From contig CABTXJ010000001.1 in the NCBI GenBank assembly GCA_902488785.1, positions 1-36,015 on the forward strand: a DNA stretch of 36,015 bases. Reading direction: 5' to 3'. Shown one piece after another: positions 1 to 8,329 of the stretch. The stretch comes from an uncultured Eubacteriales bacterium (lineage in GTDB: Bacteria; Bacillota; Clostridia; TANB77; CAG-508). A program made the translations under genes and the position numbers. The notes under the pieces were generated by a model that saw only the letters and a list, made by a program, of their open reading frames with translations, ran no database searches and was not told the origin of the DNA. The first letter of the stretch is position 1; every line of letters begins with the position of its first letter.

Positions 1-808
1 ACACTTTATTTATTTCTTCTGCTTCTTTAACCTCAATATCTTCAGCTTTATAATCTGCATCTTTATCTATTCCATAAGTAATTACATTGCAATTATATTT
101 TTCTTTTTCACTTATTACTTTTTGTAACATAGTATCATCCGCATTTAATACTAAATATCCATCTTTAGATATACCTTTTACTATTTCTATTTTAGCTTTT
201 AATATATTTTCTACACTTCCTAAAATTCCAATATGTGAAGATCCAATATTTGTAATTATTGCGATATCAGGTCTTACTATATCTGTTAGTATTTCTATTT
301 CACCAATGCCATTCATACCCATTTCAAATACAGCAAGTTCTTCATTTTCTAATTTGCTTGCTGTAAGTGGAAGGCCAATTACTCCATTATAATTTTTTTC
401 TGTTTCATAGGTATTATATTTTTCTGATACAACATTATATACAGCTTTTCTTGTTGAAGTTTTTCCAACACTTCCAGTTATTGCTATTTTCTTTATATCT
501 ACATTTTTCATCATTTCTTTTGCAATTATTTGTAATGCTTTTCTATGTTCTTTAACATATACAATTGTAATATCATATTCAGATAAATCAATTGTATCGT
601 CTGTAATTATACAAGTTTTAGCTCCATTTTCTATTGCTGATTTTATATATTTATGTCCATCTGTTTTCTCACCCTTTGCTGCAACAAATGTATCGTCTTC
701 CTTTATTTCTAAGCTGTTTTGTATTAATCTTGAAAAATAATCTTCTCCTGTGCCTTTCATGATCTTTCCATTTATTTTATCAATAACATCATTTATTTTT
801 ATTTTCAT
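1..808 (-). CDS. murF: MurF, UDP-MurNAc-tripeptide:D-Ala-D-Ala ligase (3' end outside window)
   Basis: Cytoplasmic ATP-dependent ligase that adds D-Ala-D-Ala to UDP-MurNAc-tripeptide, the last soluble step of the peptidoglycan precursor pathway. I translated the minus strand by hand: 269 residues are visible before the gene leaves the window (family length about 450). The N-terminal domain holds the 'VAAKGEKTDGH' segment (about residues 41-52). The Mur-ligase P-loop ITGSVGKTST is at 110-119, followed by 'EKNYNGVIGLP' (137-147), 'FEMGMN' (161-166) and 'TNIGSSHIG', all typical of MurF rather than MurC/D/E. The ATG at 808 is preceded by AAGGAG with good spacing. It is divergent from the glycosyltransferase at 1055, with about 245 bases of AT-rich promoter region between them. 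Identification is secure; the C-terminal ligand-binding domain cannot be inspected. Confidence 0.93.
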   Translation of the reverse strand, partial: MKIKINDVIDKINGKIMKGTGEDYFSRLIQNSLEIKEDDTFVAAKGEKTDGHKYIKSAIENGAKTCIITDDTIDLSEYDITIVYVKEHRKALQIIAKEMMKNVDIKKIAITGSVGKTSTRKAVYNVVSEKYNTYETEKNYNGVIGLPLTASKLENEELAVFEMGMNGIGEIEILTDIVRPDIAIITNIGSSHIGILGSVENILKAKIEIVKGISKDGYLVLNADDTMLQKVISEKEKYNCNVITYGIDKDADYKAEDIEVKEAEEINKV

Positions 809-1054
809 AATTTCTCCTTATACTAGTCCGGATTTTTGGGCTACTTAAAACTATATTTATTATTTTGTTTTATTTTATTTTCTTTTCTTTTATTATATGT
901 ATTATATTAGTTCCATTTAATTTCTTCAATATTATGTATTATATATTATTTATATTCTATTTATACTTACTATTTCTTTTTACTTTTTTTTCATATATAA
1001 TTATATTCAATTGAAAAATATGAAAAATATAATATATGCATTTTGGAGGTTATT

Positions 1055-2197
1055 TTGAAAAATATATTAATTCTATCAGGTTCATTTGGTGGCGGTCATA
1101 ATTCTGCTGCTAATTCCTTATCACAAGAAATACAATCTAGAGGTGAATACAATGTAAAAATTATCGATGCTTTAGAATATGTAAGTCATGATATTAATAA
1201 ATTTTCAATAGAATTTTATAATTTAGCTTCTAGAAAATTTCATGGTATATCTAAAAGAATGTATTATGATACTAATAGTGGTTATATGCTTGATTTAAGT
1301 AAGTTTGCAGTCAAAATACTTTCACCACTAATCATTAATCTCTTTGATGAATTTAAACCTAATCATATAATTTGCACACATCCATTTGCTACAGTTATGG
1401 CAACTTATGCAAAAAAATCAGGACGTATTTCAAATGATATACCTGTTTCTACAATAATTACAGATTATGAGATACATGGTTTTTGGTTTGGATTCCCTGA
1501 CTATTTAGATCATTTATTTGTAGCTACAGATCAAATGAAAAAAACTATCATAGAAAATGATATTATGGATCAAAATAAGGTTCATGTAACAGGTATTCCT
1601 GTTAAAGAAGTGTTCAAAACTAGTATCTCTGACATCAAAAAAAGCGAATTAAGAAAAGAACTCAATATTCCAGATAATAAGAAATCTACTATATTTTTTG
1701 CTGGTGGTGCGTTAGGTCTTTCCAATTCTTCATTAATAGATACATTAAATATTCTTGCCACTTCTTTGTCTGATTATCATTTTATTGTAATAACTGGAAA
1801 AAATGAGGAATTATATAATGATTACAAAAAATATATAGAAAAAAATAATTTAAACAACGTAACTTTAATTAAATTTGCTAACAATGTTAATGAATTAATG
1901 GATATCTCTGATTTCATAGTTTCAAAGCCTGGAGGTTTAACTACATCTGAAGCAATAGCAAAGGGAGTTGCTCTTCTTATAATAAATCCACTACCTGGTC
2001 AAGAGGAGGCTAACACTAACTATATAGTAAGTAATAATGCAGGGGTTCATGTTACAAAAGAAAATATTGATGAAATAACAGATAAAATAAAAAATGATCC
2101 TAATTACATTAAAAATATGAAGGCGAATTCAAAAAATTTAGGAAAGCCTTTTGCTTCAAATGATATAATTGATATTGTTTTAAAGGACTTAATATAA
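1055..2197 (+). CDS. GT28 family glycosyltransferase (diacylglycerol glucosyltransferase / MGDG synthase-like)
   Basis: Probably transfers a sugar from UDP-sugar onto diacylglycerol at the inner membrane face, making glycolipid (UgtP/MGDG-synthase type). The 380-residue protein has the N-terminal acceptor domain with 'SGSFGGGHNSAA' (about 7-18) and a 'CTHPFAT' segment. It also has a C-terminal nucleotide-sugar domain with 'VSKPGGLTTSEA' and 'INPLPGQEEAN', the signature of the MurG/UgtP superfamily. An upstream TTG at 1043 keeps the frame open, but the Shine-Dalgarno GGAGG lies at 1045-1049. The TTG at 1055, five bases further on, is therefore the start. It is one of only two protein genes on the lagging strand left of the origin. 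MurG is unlikely because that family lacks the 'GGGHNSAA' pattern. The exact sugar and acceptor are inferred from the family only. Confidence 0.85.
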   Translation: MKNILILSGSFGGGHNSAANSLSQEIQSRGEYNVKIIDALEYVSHDINKFSIEFYNLASRKFHGISKRMYYDTNSGYMLDLSKFAVKILSPLIINLFDEFKPNHIICTHPFATVMATYAKKSGRISNDIPVSTIITDYEIHGFWFGFPDYLDHLFVATDQMKKTIIENDIMDQNKVHVTGIPVKEVFKTSISDIKKSELRKELNIPDNKKSTIFFAGGALGLSNSSLIDTLNILATSLSDYHFIVITGKNEELYNDYKKYIEKNNLNNVTLIKFANNVNELMDISDFIVSKPGGLTTSEAIAKGVALLIINPLPGQEEANTNYIVSNNAGVHVTKENIDEITDKIKNDPNYIKNMKANSKNLGKPFASNDIIDIVLKDLI

Positions 2198-2248
2198 TTT
2201 TAGTATTAAAATAACTAAAATAAAATACAATGCAATAAAATATAAAAT

Positions 2249-2274
2249 AAAAAAGTAGCTATTGCTACTTTTTT
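2249..2274. terminator. Bidirectional intrinsic terminator between convergent genes
   Basis: Inverted repeat AAAAAAGTAGC / GCTACTTTTTT with loop TATT. T-runs follow on both strands, so it can end both the glycosyltransferase transcript (+) and the minC transcript (-), whose stop codon touches its right edge. Confidence 0.85.
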
Positions 2275-3227
2275 TAAAATCTCCATTTGCTTTTTTTCTT
2301 ATCTTCACTTTGTATTTCTATTGTATTATTAGATTTGTAATCAACCGTAATTTTTCCATCTTCTATAAAGAATATTGGAAATTTATCATATTTTTCAACT
2401 TCTTGAACTTCTTTTCCAATTCTTATTTGTGTTTTCTGAGTACTATTTGCTGCAACAAAAGCTTTAGCATTTCCATTAGCACCTGCATGTGCAAGTCCTC
2501 TTAATTCTCCTAATATAACTACATTGTCTTCAGCTATTATTTCAGCACCACTATTTAAATCTCCTAAAAGTACGATACTTCCTTTAAATTCTTCCCTAAT
2601 ACCTGATCTTAATGATCCTTTTATAAATTTTGTTTTTGAAACATCTATAGTTTTTTCATATATTTTCTCTATTTTATCTAAGCCGAGCTTTTCTTTAGTT
2701 TTTTCAAATAATATCTTTGCATTAATTTTAGTATCTAAAGTTTTAAGTATTAGATCTTGCTCTTCATTTGAAAATGATTTATTAAAAAGTTTTAAATATA
2801 TTATATTGTGTTCATTTATACTTCCTAATTTTTCCAAGTCGTTGTCATATTCTGCATTTTCTTCTTTATTTTCTTTGTTTTCACTGATTTCTTCTAATTC
2901 ACTTTGTTTATTTAGATCAGATAATTCTTTTCTAAATTGTTTTATGCTATCTAAAATACTACTATTTTCTTGTCCTTTTGAAATATATTTTGCTTCACTT
3001 TCATTTGAAATACTACCAACCAATTTCTTTTTTTCTTTTTTATCTTCTTCAATTTCTATTTTATTTTTAGCATTTAATCCTTTTAGCAAATCTAATGAAA
3101 TATTATTTATTTCATCCTTTCTATCTATCATTTCAATAATTAAAGATGACACACTTCTATCATCAGGTACAAAAACACCAATAGTTTTCTTGTCATTTAA
3201 ATGTATAGTCAATAATTGTTCTTTCAT
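2274..3227 (-). CDS. minC: MinC septum-site inhibitor with a charged insertion in its N-domain
   Basis: Inhibits FtsZ ring assembly away from midcell, working with MinD on the membrane. The C-terminal beta-helix domain (about residues 200-297) is unmistakable: GSLRSG, 'GSIVLLGDLNSGAEI', 'LRGLAHAGANGNAKA', 'QIRIG'. The N-terminal FtsZ-binding domain seems split. Residues 1-45 match its first strands and helix, and 'NIIYLKLFNKSFSNEEQ' (about 141-157) matches its second half. Between them lie roughly 90 residues rich in Glu, Lys, Asn and Ser with no obvious fold. At 317 residues it is longer than the usual 220-230. It is the last gene of the ybaB-recR-minC run, 6 bases after recR. No minD is in the window. 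The MinC call is firm; the reading of the insertion is inference. Confidence 0.85.
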   Translation of the reverse strand: MKEQLLTIHLNDKKTIGVFVPDDRSVSSLIIEMIDRKDEINNISLDLLKGLNAKNKIEIEEDKKEKKKLVGSISNESEAKYISKGQENSSILDSIKQFRKELSDLNKQSELEEISENKENKEENAEYDNDLEKLGSINEHNIIYLKLFNKSFSNEEQDLILKTLDTKINAKILFEKTKEKLGLDKIEKIYEKTIDVSKTKFIKGSLRSGIREEFKGSIVLLGDLNSGAEIIAEDNVVILGELRGLAHAGANGNAKAFVAANSTQKTQIRIGKEVQEVEKYDKFPIFFIEDGKITVDYKSNNTIEIQSEDKKKSKWRF

Positions 3228-3233
3228 TAGCTT

Positions 3234-3833
3234 TTACTCCATTTCTCTTCTTCCTTCTATCGCTTTAGCTAAAGTAACTTCATCTACAAATTCTAAATCT
3301 CCACCTATTGGAATTCCATGTGCTATTCTTGTAACTTTTACTTTGTATGGTTTTAATATTTTCGCGATATAGCTTGCTGTCGTTTCTCCTTCTACTTTTG
3401 GATTTGTAGCAATTATTACTTCTTCCACTTTCTCTTCTGTAACTCTTATTATTAACTCTTTGATCCTTAAATCTTCTGGTGAAACACCATTCATTGGTGA
3501 GAGTACACCTTCTAAAACATGATATATTCCCTTGTATTCACCTGTTTTTTCCATAGAAATGATATCTTTTACATCTTCTACAACACATATTAATTTGTGA
3601 TTTCTTTCTTTATTACTACATATTGGACATATTTCATCATCAGAAATATTAAAACATTTTGTACATTTTTTTAAATTTTTTTTAGCACTAACTATAGCAT
3701 TGAGAAGCTGTTGCACTTCTTTGTTATTTTCTTTTATAATATGAAATGCTAATCTCTCTGCAGTCTTTCCTCCAATACCTGGTAATTTAGCCAAATTATC
3801 TATCAAATCTTGTATTGATGTTGAATATTCCAT
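3234..3833 (-). CDS. recR: Recombination mediator protein RecR
   Basis: Acts with RecF and RecO to load RecA at single-strand gaps. The 199-residue protein has the full family order. A helix-hairpin-helix (LPGIGGKTAERLAF, about 17-30) comes first, then a four-cysteine zinc motif (CTKC...CPIC, about 57-72). A Toprim domain follows ('CVVEDVKDIISME' then 'YHVLEGVLSPMNGV'), with the Walker-B-like 'EGETTA' region after it. Its ATG overlaps the ybaB stop codon by one base (ATGA-type coupling), and minC follows within 6 bases. The ybaB-recR pair downstream of dnaX is the classical bacterial arrangement. Confidence 0.97.
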   Translation of the reverse strand: MEYSTSIQDLIDNLAKLPGIGGKTAERLAFHIIKENNKEVQQLLNAIVSAKKNLKKCTKCFNISDDEICPICSNKERNHKLICVVEDVKDIISMEKTGEYKGIYHVLEGVLSPMNGVSPEDLRIKELIIRVTEEKVEEVIIATNPKVEGETTASYIAKILKPYKVKVTRIAHGIPIGGDLEFVDEVTLAKAIEGRREME

Positions 3834-4171
3834 TATAATCCCAATCCTGGTATATTTAGTCCTGAAGTCATTTCTTCTTCTTCTTTTGCTATTTGATTTA
3901 ACGCATCATTTATGCAAAGTGTAATTAAATCTTCTATCATTTCTTTATCTTTAGATTCTATTAATTCTTCAGATATATCTATATTTTGTAATACTCTTTT
4001 ACCACTTATTTTAACTTTTACTGCACTTCCTCCTGCAGTTGCTTCAAAACTTTTATTTGCAATTTCTTCTTGTGATTTTTTCATATCTGTTTGAATTTTT
4101 TGTGCTTCTTTCATAAGCTTTCCTATATTCATTCCCATTCCCATTCCACCTGGAAATCCTTTTCTTCCCAT
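3833..4171 (-). CDS. ybaB: YbaB/EbfC nucleoid-associated protein
   Basis: Small DNA-binding protein of the YbaB/EbfC family, 112 residues (family about 100-110). The glycine- and methionine-rich N-terminus (GFPGGMGMGMNIGKLMKEAQ) leads into an amphipathic helix. 'FEATAGGSAVKVKISGK' and 'EMIEDLITLCINDALNQ' follow, the core of the family fold. It lies between dnaX and recR and is probably in one transcription unit with them; about 50 AT-rich bases separate it from the dnaX stop. The Shine-Dalgarno is AGGAGA just upstream of the ATG. Confidence 0.95.
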   Translation of the reverse strand: MGRKGFPGGMGMGMNIGKLMKEAQKIQTDMKKSQEEIANKSFEATAGGSAVKVKISGKRVLQNIDISEELIESKDKEMIEDLITLCINDALNQIAKEEEEMTSGLNIPGLGL

Positions 4172-4222
4172 ATCTTCTCCTATTTAATTATTCTTATATT
4201 TTTTTATTATTTTCATTATATA

Positions 4223-5884
4223 TTATAACTTTTCAAAAGTATATTCAACCTTGTACTCTTTACCATACAATATTTTTCCTACTTTTGATATATCTTCCAA
4301 TGCTTTATTATTATTTAATATTTTCAAATTATTTCTATTACTTTCATTACTTAAATCTACTATTAGATTATCACCATCTATTATAATTTCTGCACTATTT
4401 AATGCTACAAAAATAGGTGTATTTCCCATATTAAGTAACTGTTTTCTAAATTCCAATGTATCAACTTTTTTTATTTTTCGGATTTTATTTTCTTCTTGAT
4501 TTTTTTCTTCTTTTCCTTTTGCTTGTAGTTGTTTTTTTTCTTGTTCTTTTTCTATTTTTTGAATTTTATTTTCTTCTTGTTTCTTATCATTAAATTTATC
4601 TGTCTTCTTTTCTAAAATATTAATTTTGTCTTCTTTTTTATTATCCAATTTATTAAGTGTTTCACTTATTATTTCATGTTTTTTACAGTTTTCATTTTTT
4701 TCTTCTTTGTATTGTATTTCTTTTTCAGGCGTGTCATTATATTGTATTTTTAATTCTTCGTCTATTTCTATGTTTAATCCTATCTCTCTAAGTGACTTTA
4801 TCAAATATGTATTAACCTTATTTTTTTCACATATATTTATTATACTAGAAATTATAAGTATCTTTTGATCTTCTATATATTTCATTTCTTGTATAATTTC
4901 AATCATATTTTTTATAATTTTATATAATTCTATTTTATCTAATTTAGCATATTTTGATAACTTTTCTTTATCCTCCGATGAAAATTCAATTAATATATTT
5001 TCATCATTTAAATAGCAAGCATTTATAACCCTTAACAATTCAGTCATAAAATTTTGTGGCTCTTTTCCGTCTTTAAATATATTATTTACTAAATAAAGAG
5101 TCTCCTTTGTATTTCCTTTAATCATATTTTCAAAAATTTTTGTCATTTCTTTTGTGTTAGGGAGTCCTACTATATTCCTTACTTTATTTGCATCTATTTT
5201 TTCACTTGAATTACTTATACTTTCTAATATTGATATACCATCTCTCATTGATCCTTTAGCAAGTATCGAAACTAGCTTTAATGCGTCATCTGTTATATCT
5301 ATATTATTTTCAGAAGATATCTTTTTTAATCTATTATATATTATTTCTTTATCTATTCTAGTAAATTCAAATCTTTGACATCTTGAAAGTACTGTTGCAG
5401 GCAGTTTTTGTGGTTCTGTTGTTGCTAATATAAATTTAACATGTTCTGGTGGTTCTTCTAGAGTTTTAAGTAATGCATTTGATGCTCCAGTACTTAACAT
5501 ATGAACTTCGTCTATTATATATATTCTATATTTTGATGTTGTAGGTAAAAAACTTATTTCATCTTTAATTAATCTAATATCATCTACACCATTATTTGAA
5601 GCAGCATCAATTTCAGTAACATCTGGATTATTTCCAGAAAGTATGCTTAAACATGATCTACACTTATTACAAGGACTTGCTCCATCTCTATTTTCACAAT
5701 TAATAGCCTGTGCAAGTATTTTTGCAATACTAGTTTTACCTGTTCCTCTAATGCCTGTAAAAAGATATGCATGTCCAACATTACCATTTTTTATTTGATT
5801 TTTTAAAACTTCTACTATACCATCTTGGCCTACTACATCTTCAAATGTTCTTGGCCTATATCTCCTGTATAATGACTGATACAT
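4223..5884 (-). CDS. dnaX: DNA polymerase III subunit gamma/tau
   Basis: Clamp-loader ATPase of the replisome. Counting from the upstream ATG at 5896, the AAA+ module carries Walker A 'GIRGTGKTS' (48-56), a zinc module with Cys67, Cys76, Cys79 and Cys82, Walker B 'IYIIDEVHM', and the SRC sensor motif 'LSRCQRF'. The C-terminal third contains a long Lys/Glu/Gln-rich linker (about 390-490) before a short folded end. I chose the ATG at 5884 because GAGG sits 6 bases before it and the protein then begins MYQSLYRRYRP, as the family does; the ATG at 5896 adds four residues and lacks a ribosome site. The SRP RNA ends 20 bases upstream. An A8 run at 4532-4539 lies within the linker (see findings). Confidence 0.96.
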   Translation of the reverse strand: MYQSLYRRYRPRTFEDVVGQDGIVEVLKNQIKNGNVGHAYLFTGIRGTGKTSIAKILAQAINCENRDGASPCNKCRSCLSILSGNNPDVTEIDAASNNGVDDIRLIKDEISFLPTTSKYRIYIIDEVHMLSTGASNALLKTLEEPPEHVKFILATTEPQKLPATVLSRCQRFEFTRIDKEIIYNRLKKISSENNIDITDDALKLVSILAKGSMRDGISILESISNSSEKIDANKVRNIVGLPNTKEMTKIFENMIKGNTKETLYLVNNIFKDGKEPQNFMTELLRVINACYLNDENILIEFSSEDKEKLSKYAKLDKIELYKIIKNMIEIIQEMKYIEDQKILIISSIINICEKNKVNTYLIKSLREIGLNIEIDEELKIQYNDTPEKEIQYKEEKNENCKKHEIISETLNKLDNKKEDKINILEKKTDKFNDKKQEENKIQKIEKEQEKKQLQAKGKEEKNQEENKIRKIKKVDTLEFRKQLLNMGNTPIFVALNSAEIIIDGDNLIVDLSNESNRNNLKILNNNKALEDISKVGKILYGKEYKVEYTFEKL

Positions 5885-5903
5885 ATTCCACCTCATGTAA
5901 AAA

Positions 5904-6016
5904 CTTCCTCTTCAAGGAGAGCACAATTCACATAAAGGCACTATTTATCGCTGCTTTCTTCCGAACCTGACGAGATTCATAGCTCTTTATTGAATATGCC
6001 CTCATTGAAAAGGAAG
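5904..6016 (-). ncRNA. ffs: Small signal recognition particle RNA (4.5S-type)
   Basis: RNA core of the signal recognition particle; binds Ffh and targets nascent membrane proteins. The minus strand carries the nearly invariant domain-IV apical sequence GTCAGGTTCGGAAGAAAGC, with the GGAA tetraloop and the asymmetric loop AGC. The ends pair as CTTCCTTTTCAA with TTGAAGAGGAAG, giving one long hairpin of 113 nt, the size of short bacterial SRP RNAs without an Alu domain. A promoter at 6020-6049 would start transcription at its 5' end. Location directly before dnaX is common in Bacillota. Confidence 0.95.
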
Positions 6017-6019
6017 TAT

Positions 6020-6049
6020 ATTATATATATTTATATATTATTTTTTCAA
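6020..6049 (-). promoter_or_regulatory. Promoter of the SRP RNA
   Basis: Minus strand TTGAAA, 18-base spacer, TATAAT. The predicted start, 4-7 bases after the -10 box, coincides with the first base of the SRP RNA helix. Confidence 0.75.
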
Positions 6050-6082
6050 ATTTTTCAAGCATAATATCTATTTTCTATAACT

Positions 6083-6805
6083 TTATCTTTCATTTTCTAT
6101 TATTTTTTTATCCTCAGAATTATATAATTTTTCTTTATTATTATCTGTATTCATTTTATTTTTATTTGGTATACTTAATACTACATGTTTCTTATAAGTT
6201 TTATTATTATTTAATATAATGTTTAAATCACATTCTATTATAAAACTTATATCTTCTATATTTACATTATTATCTTTTAATAAATTAATATTATTTTCTA
6301 TTACAGCATCTTTTTGTACTTCTTTTTCTTCGATATCCCTATTTACTATTCTAAATAATATTTTAGTATTACCTGAATTATCAGGAATATATGTAAGTTC
6401 TTTACCTATTTGGTTTTCACCTGCAATAGTATAAAGTTTATTTATATTATCTGATGGTGATATAACAGATATTTCACCTTTTTTAGGTTGTTTAGTTACT
6501 TGTATATTATTAATTTTAACCTTTTTAATATTATTTTCTTTTGATTTTTCTTGTTTCAAATTTTCTACGTTTATTAGCACATCACTAATCTGTGATATTT
6601 TAATAAAATCATTCTCAGATTCTACTCTTCTTTCACCTTGTGCAGTATACATAATGGCACTGCTATCAAAATTTACATAATTTGCCACCTTATCTGTTGA
6701 ATTATAATCATATTTTTGTATCATTACAATTATAATTGCAGTTATTATTATTATACTTACAATTGATATTGATATTATATTCATTTTATTACTATTTTTT
6801 TTCAT
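6083..6805 (-). CDS. Membrane-anchored protein of unknown function
   Basis: Not recognised. The 240-residue protein has a short positive N-terminus (MKKNSNKMN), one hydrophobic segment (about 9-29, almost all Ile/Val/Ser) and then a soluble, probably extracytoplasmic region of about 210 residues. That region is rich in Asn, Ile, Glu and Lys. It contains two stretches that could form a repeated beta fold ('NNIQVTKQPKKGEISVISP' and the strand-rich middle) and ends in a hydrophilic tail. There are no cysteines in catalytic arrangement and no lipobox. Its ATG lies within the last 14 bases of tadA with AAGGAA before it, so it is probably translationally coupled. Its function cannot be read from sequence; a cell-envelope role is only an inference from topology. 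Confidence 0.75.
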   Translation of the reverse strand: MKKNSNKMNIISISIVSIIIITAIIIVMIQKYDYNSTDKVANYVNFDSSAIMYTAQGERRVESENDFIKISQISDVLINVENLKQEKSKENNIKKVKINNIQVTKQPKKGEISVISPSDNINKLYTIAGENQIGKELTYIPDNSGNTKILFRIVNRDIEEKEVQKDAVIENNINLLKDNNVNIEDISFIIECDLNIILNNNKTYKKHVVLSIPNKNKMNTDNNKEKLYNSEDKKIIENER

Positions 6806-7271
6806 TTCTTATTTCCTTAAAAAATTCTTTTAACATTTCTATATACTCATTATATATTTTATTTTCTTGATTGTCATTAATGTATTTTTTAAACATATCT
6901 TTTTTGTTAATATACTTATTTAAATAATTTAAATTATCAGGTTTCTCACATAAATATATAACTTCTGAAATTCTGCTATTTTCTATTGCACCAATACACA
7001 TTTTGCAAGGCATAAGTGTAACATACATTGTTGCATCATTTAATCTCCAACTTTTTATTTTTTTCGAAGCTTCGTCTATAGCTAAGATTTCGGCATGATG
7101 AATAGCATTTTGATTTTTTTCAACAGTATTATGTTTACAAGCAAGGATCTTTCCATCTTTGACTATTATTGCACCAACTGGAACTTCATCTTTTTTATAT
7201 GCTTTTTTTGCCTCCAAAATTGCTTGTTCCATATAGTATCTTTGATTATTGTATTTTTCTTTGTTTTGCAT
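6792..7271 (-). CDS. tadA: tRNA-specific adenosine deaminase TadA
   Basis: Deaminates A34 to inosine in tRNA-Arg(ACG) so that it reads CGU/CGC/CGA. The 159-residue protein has the deaminase zinc and catalytic motif HAE (59-61; Glu61 as proton shuttle) and PCKMC (88-92; Cys89 and Cys92 as zinc ligands). 'EVPVGAIIVKDGKILA' and the C-terminal 'LKEFFKEIR' helix also fit TadA. The start at 7271 overlaps the end of the dnaI-like gene by 26 bases; a later Met14 is possible, but family members usually have some 10 residues before that Met. Generic cytidine deaminases lack this spacing. Confidence 0.9.
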   Translation of the reverse strand: MQNKEKYNNQRYYMEQAILEAKKAYKKDEVPVGAIIVKDGKILACKHNTVEKNQNAIHHAEILAIDEASKKIKSWRLNDATMYVTLMPCKMCIGAIENSRISEVIYLCEKPDNLNYLNKYINKKDMFKKYINDNQENKIYNEYIEMLKEFFKEIRNEKK

Positions 7272-8280
7272 TTTTTACTCTTATATCTTCTCCATCAATT
7301 TTATACATTCTAGAATTTCCTGCTATTCTTGAAAGTATCCTATCACCATATGTATTAATTATATCTTGTATTGAAAGATTAGTTGATATTATTATTGGAT
7401 TATTCCTTATCATTCTCTCATTTATTATTGTAAACATTTCTTCTATTCTTGGCCCATTTACCGATTCTGTCCCTAAATCATCAATAATTAATAAATCAAC
7501 ATTTATAATATTATCAATATAGTCATTATATCTTTTTATATCACCAAATTTATATTCTACTAACTTACTAAAAATATTATTAGCTGTTTGATAAAGTACA
7601 GTATAGCCATTTTTTATTAAAGCATTTCCTACAGATTCAGAAAGATGTGTTTTTCCAACTCCTGTTTTTCCTGTAAGCATTATAGAATTGTGTGATTCAT
7701 TTTTAATCTTTTCAAAATTTTCAACATATTCTAATAAATCATTATATAATTTTTTAACTTTATCCTTAGGGCTAATACCATTTTCTTTTACATCACTATA
7801 ATAATCTATATTAAAATTCTCAAAAGTATTTTTTACTACTCTTTTTAAATTTGATTCTTCATAGCTTTTTTCAATTAATTTTTGTGTAAAACATTTACAT
7901 CTTTTTCTTTTTCCATTTTCCACTATATATCCAGAATCTTTGCAGTTTTTACAATCATAATCAACCTCAAAATCTTTAGGATTTATATTATTTTTTTCTA
8001 AAATTTCTTTTTTTCTTAATTTCAATCTATCCAGTTTTTTATACAGTTCTTTTTTACTTTTGGATTTATTCTTTTTAAATTCTTCTTTATCATTGTGTTC
8101 CGTAATCATTCCAGCAAGTTCTATAATTGATTTATATGTTATACTTCTCATTTCTTCATCAATTTTCTTTAATTCAGGATATTTTTCATAAATTTCAAAT
8201 ACTCTTTTATCTCTAATTCCTTCTTCATAATTTCTTTTAAGTTCATATTCCCTTAAAAGCTCTTCTGCTTGTTTTGACAT
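7246..8280 (-). CDS. dnaI: DnaI/DnaC-type replicative helicase loader ATPase
   Basis: AAA+ ATPase that loads the DnaB-type helicase at the origin and at restarted forks. The 344-residue protein has an N-terminal helicase-binding half with a cysteine cluster (Cys110, Cys113, Cys128, Cys130, a likely zinc site as in DnaI). The ATPase half has Walker A GKTGVGKT (204-211), Walker B LLIIDD (263-268) and the 'TNLS' sensor segment. A strong AGGAGGG precedes the ATG. It follows dnaD by 49 bases, giving a dnaD-dnaI pair as in many Clostridia. IstB transposon helpers are related, but no transposase is adjacent and the N-terminal zinc half points to the loader. Confidence 0.85.
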   Translation of the reverse strand: MSKQAEELLREYELKRNYEEGIRDKRVFEIYEKYPELKKIDEEMRSITYKSIIELAGMITEHNDKEEFKKNKSKSKKELYKKLDRLKLRKKEILEKNNINPKDFEVDYDCKNCKDSGYIVENGKRKRCKCFTQKLIEKSYEESNLKRVVKNTFENFNIDYYSDVKENGISPKDKVKKLYNDLLEYVENFEKIKNESHNSIMLTGKTGVGKTHLSESVGNALIKNGYTVLYQTANNIFSKLVEYKFGDIKRYNDYIDNIINVDLLIIDDLGTESVNGPRIEEMFTIINERMIRNNPIIISTNLSIQDIINTYGDRILSRIAGNSRMYKIDGEDIRVKNAKQRKIQ

Positions 8281-8329
8281 AGCCCTCCTTCCTTTATTAC
8301 TTTGTTATTAATATAGTTTTTTAAATTAT

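Noticed and set aside
367..555. Short plus-strand frames across murF, minC, dnaX, gyrA, gyrB and recF
   Set aside because: They are antisense shadows of strong minus-strand genes, rich in Phe/Leu/Ser, without ribosome sites.
7246..8280. IstB helper of an insertion sequence
   Set aside because: No transposase next to it; the N-terminal zinc half and the dnaD neighbour indicate a helicase loader.
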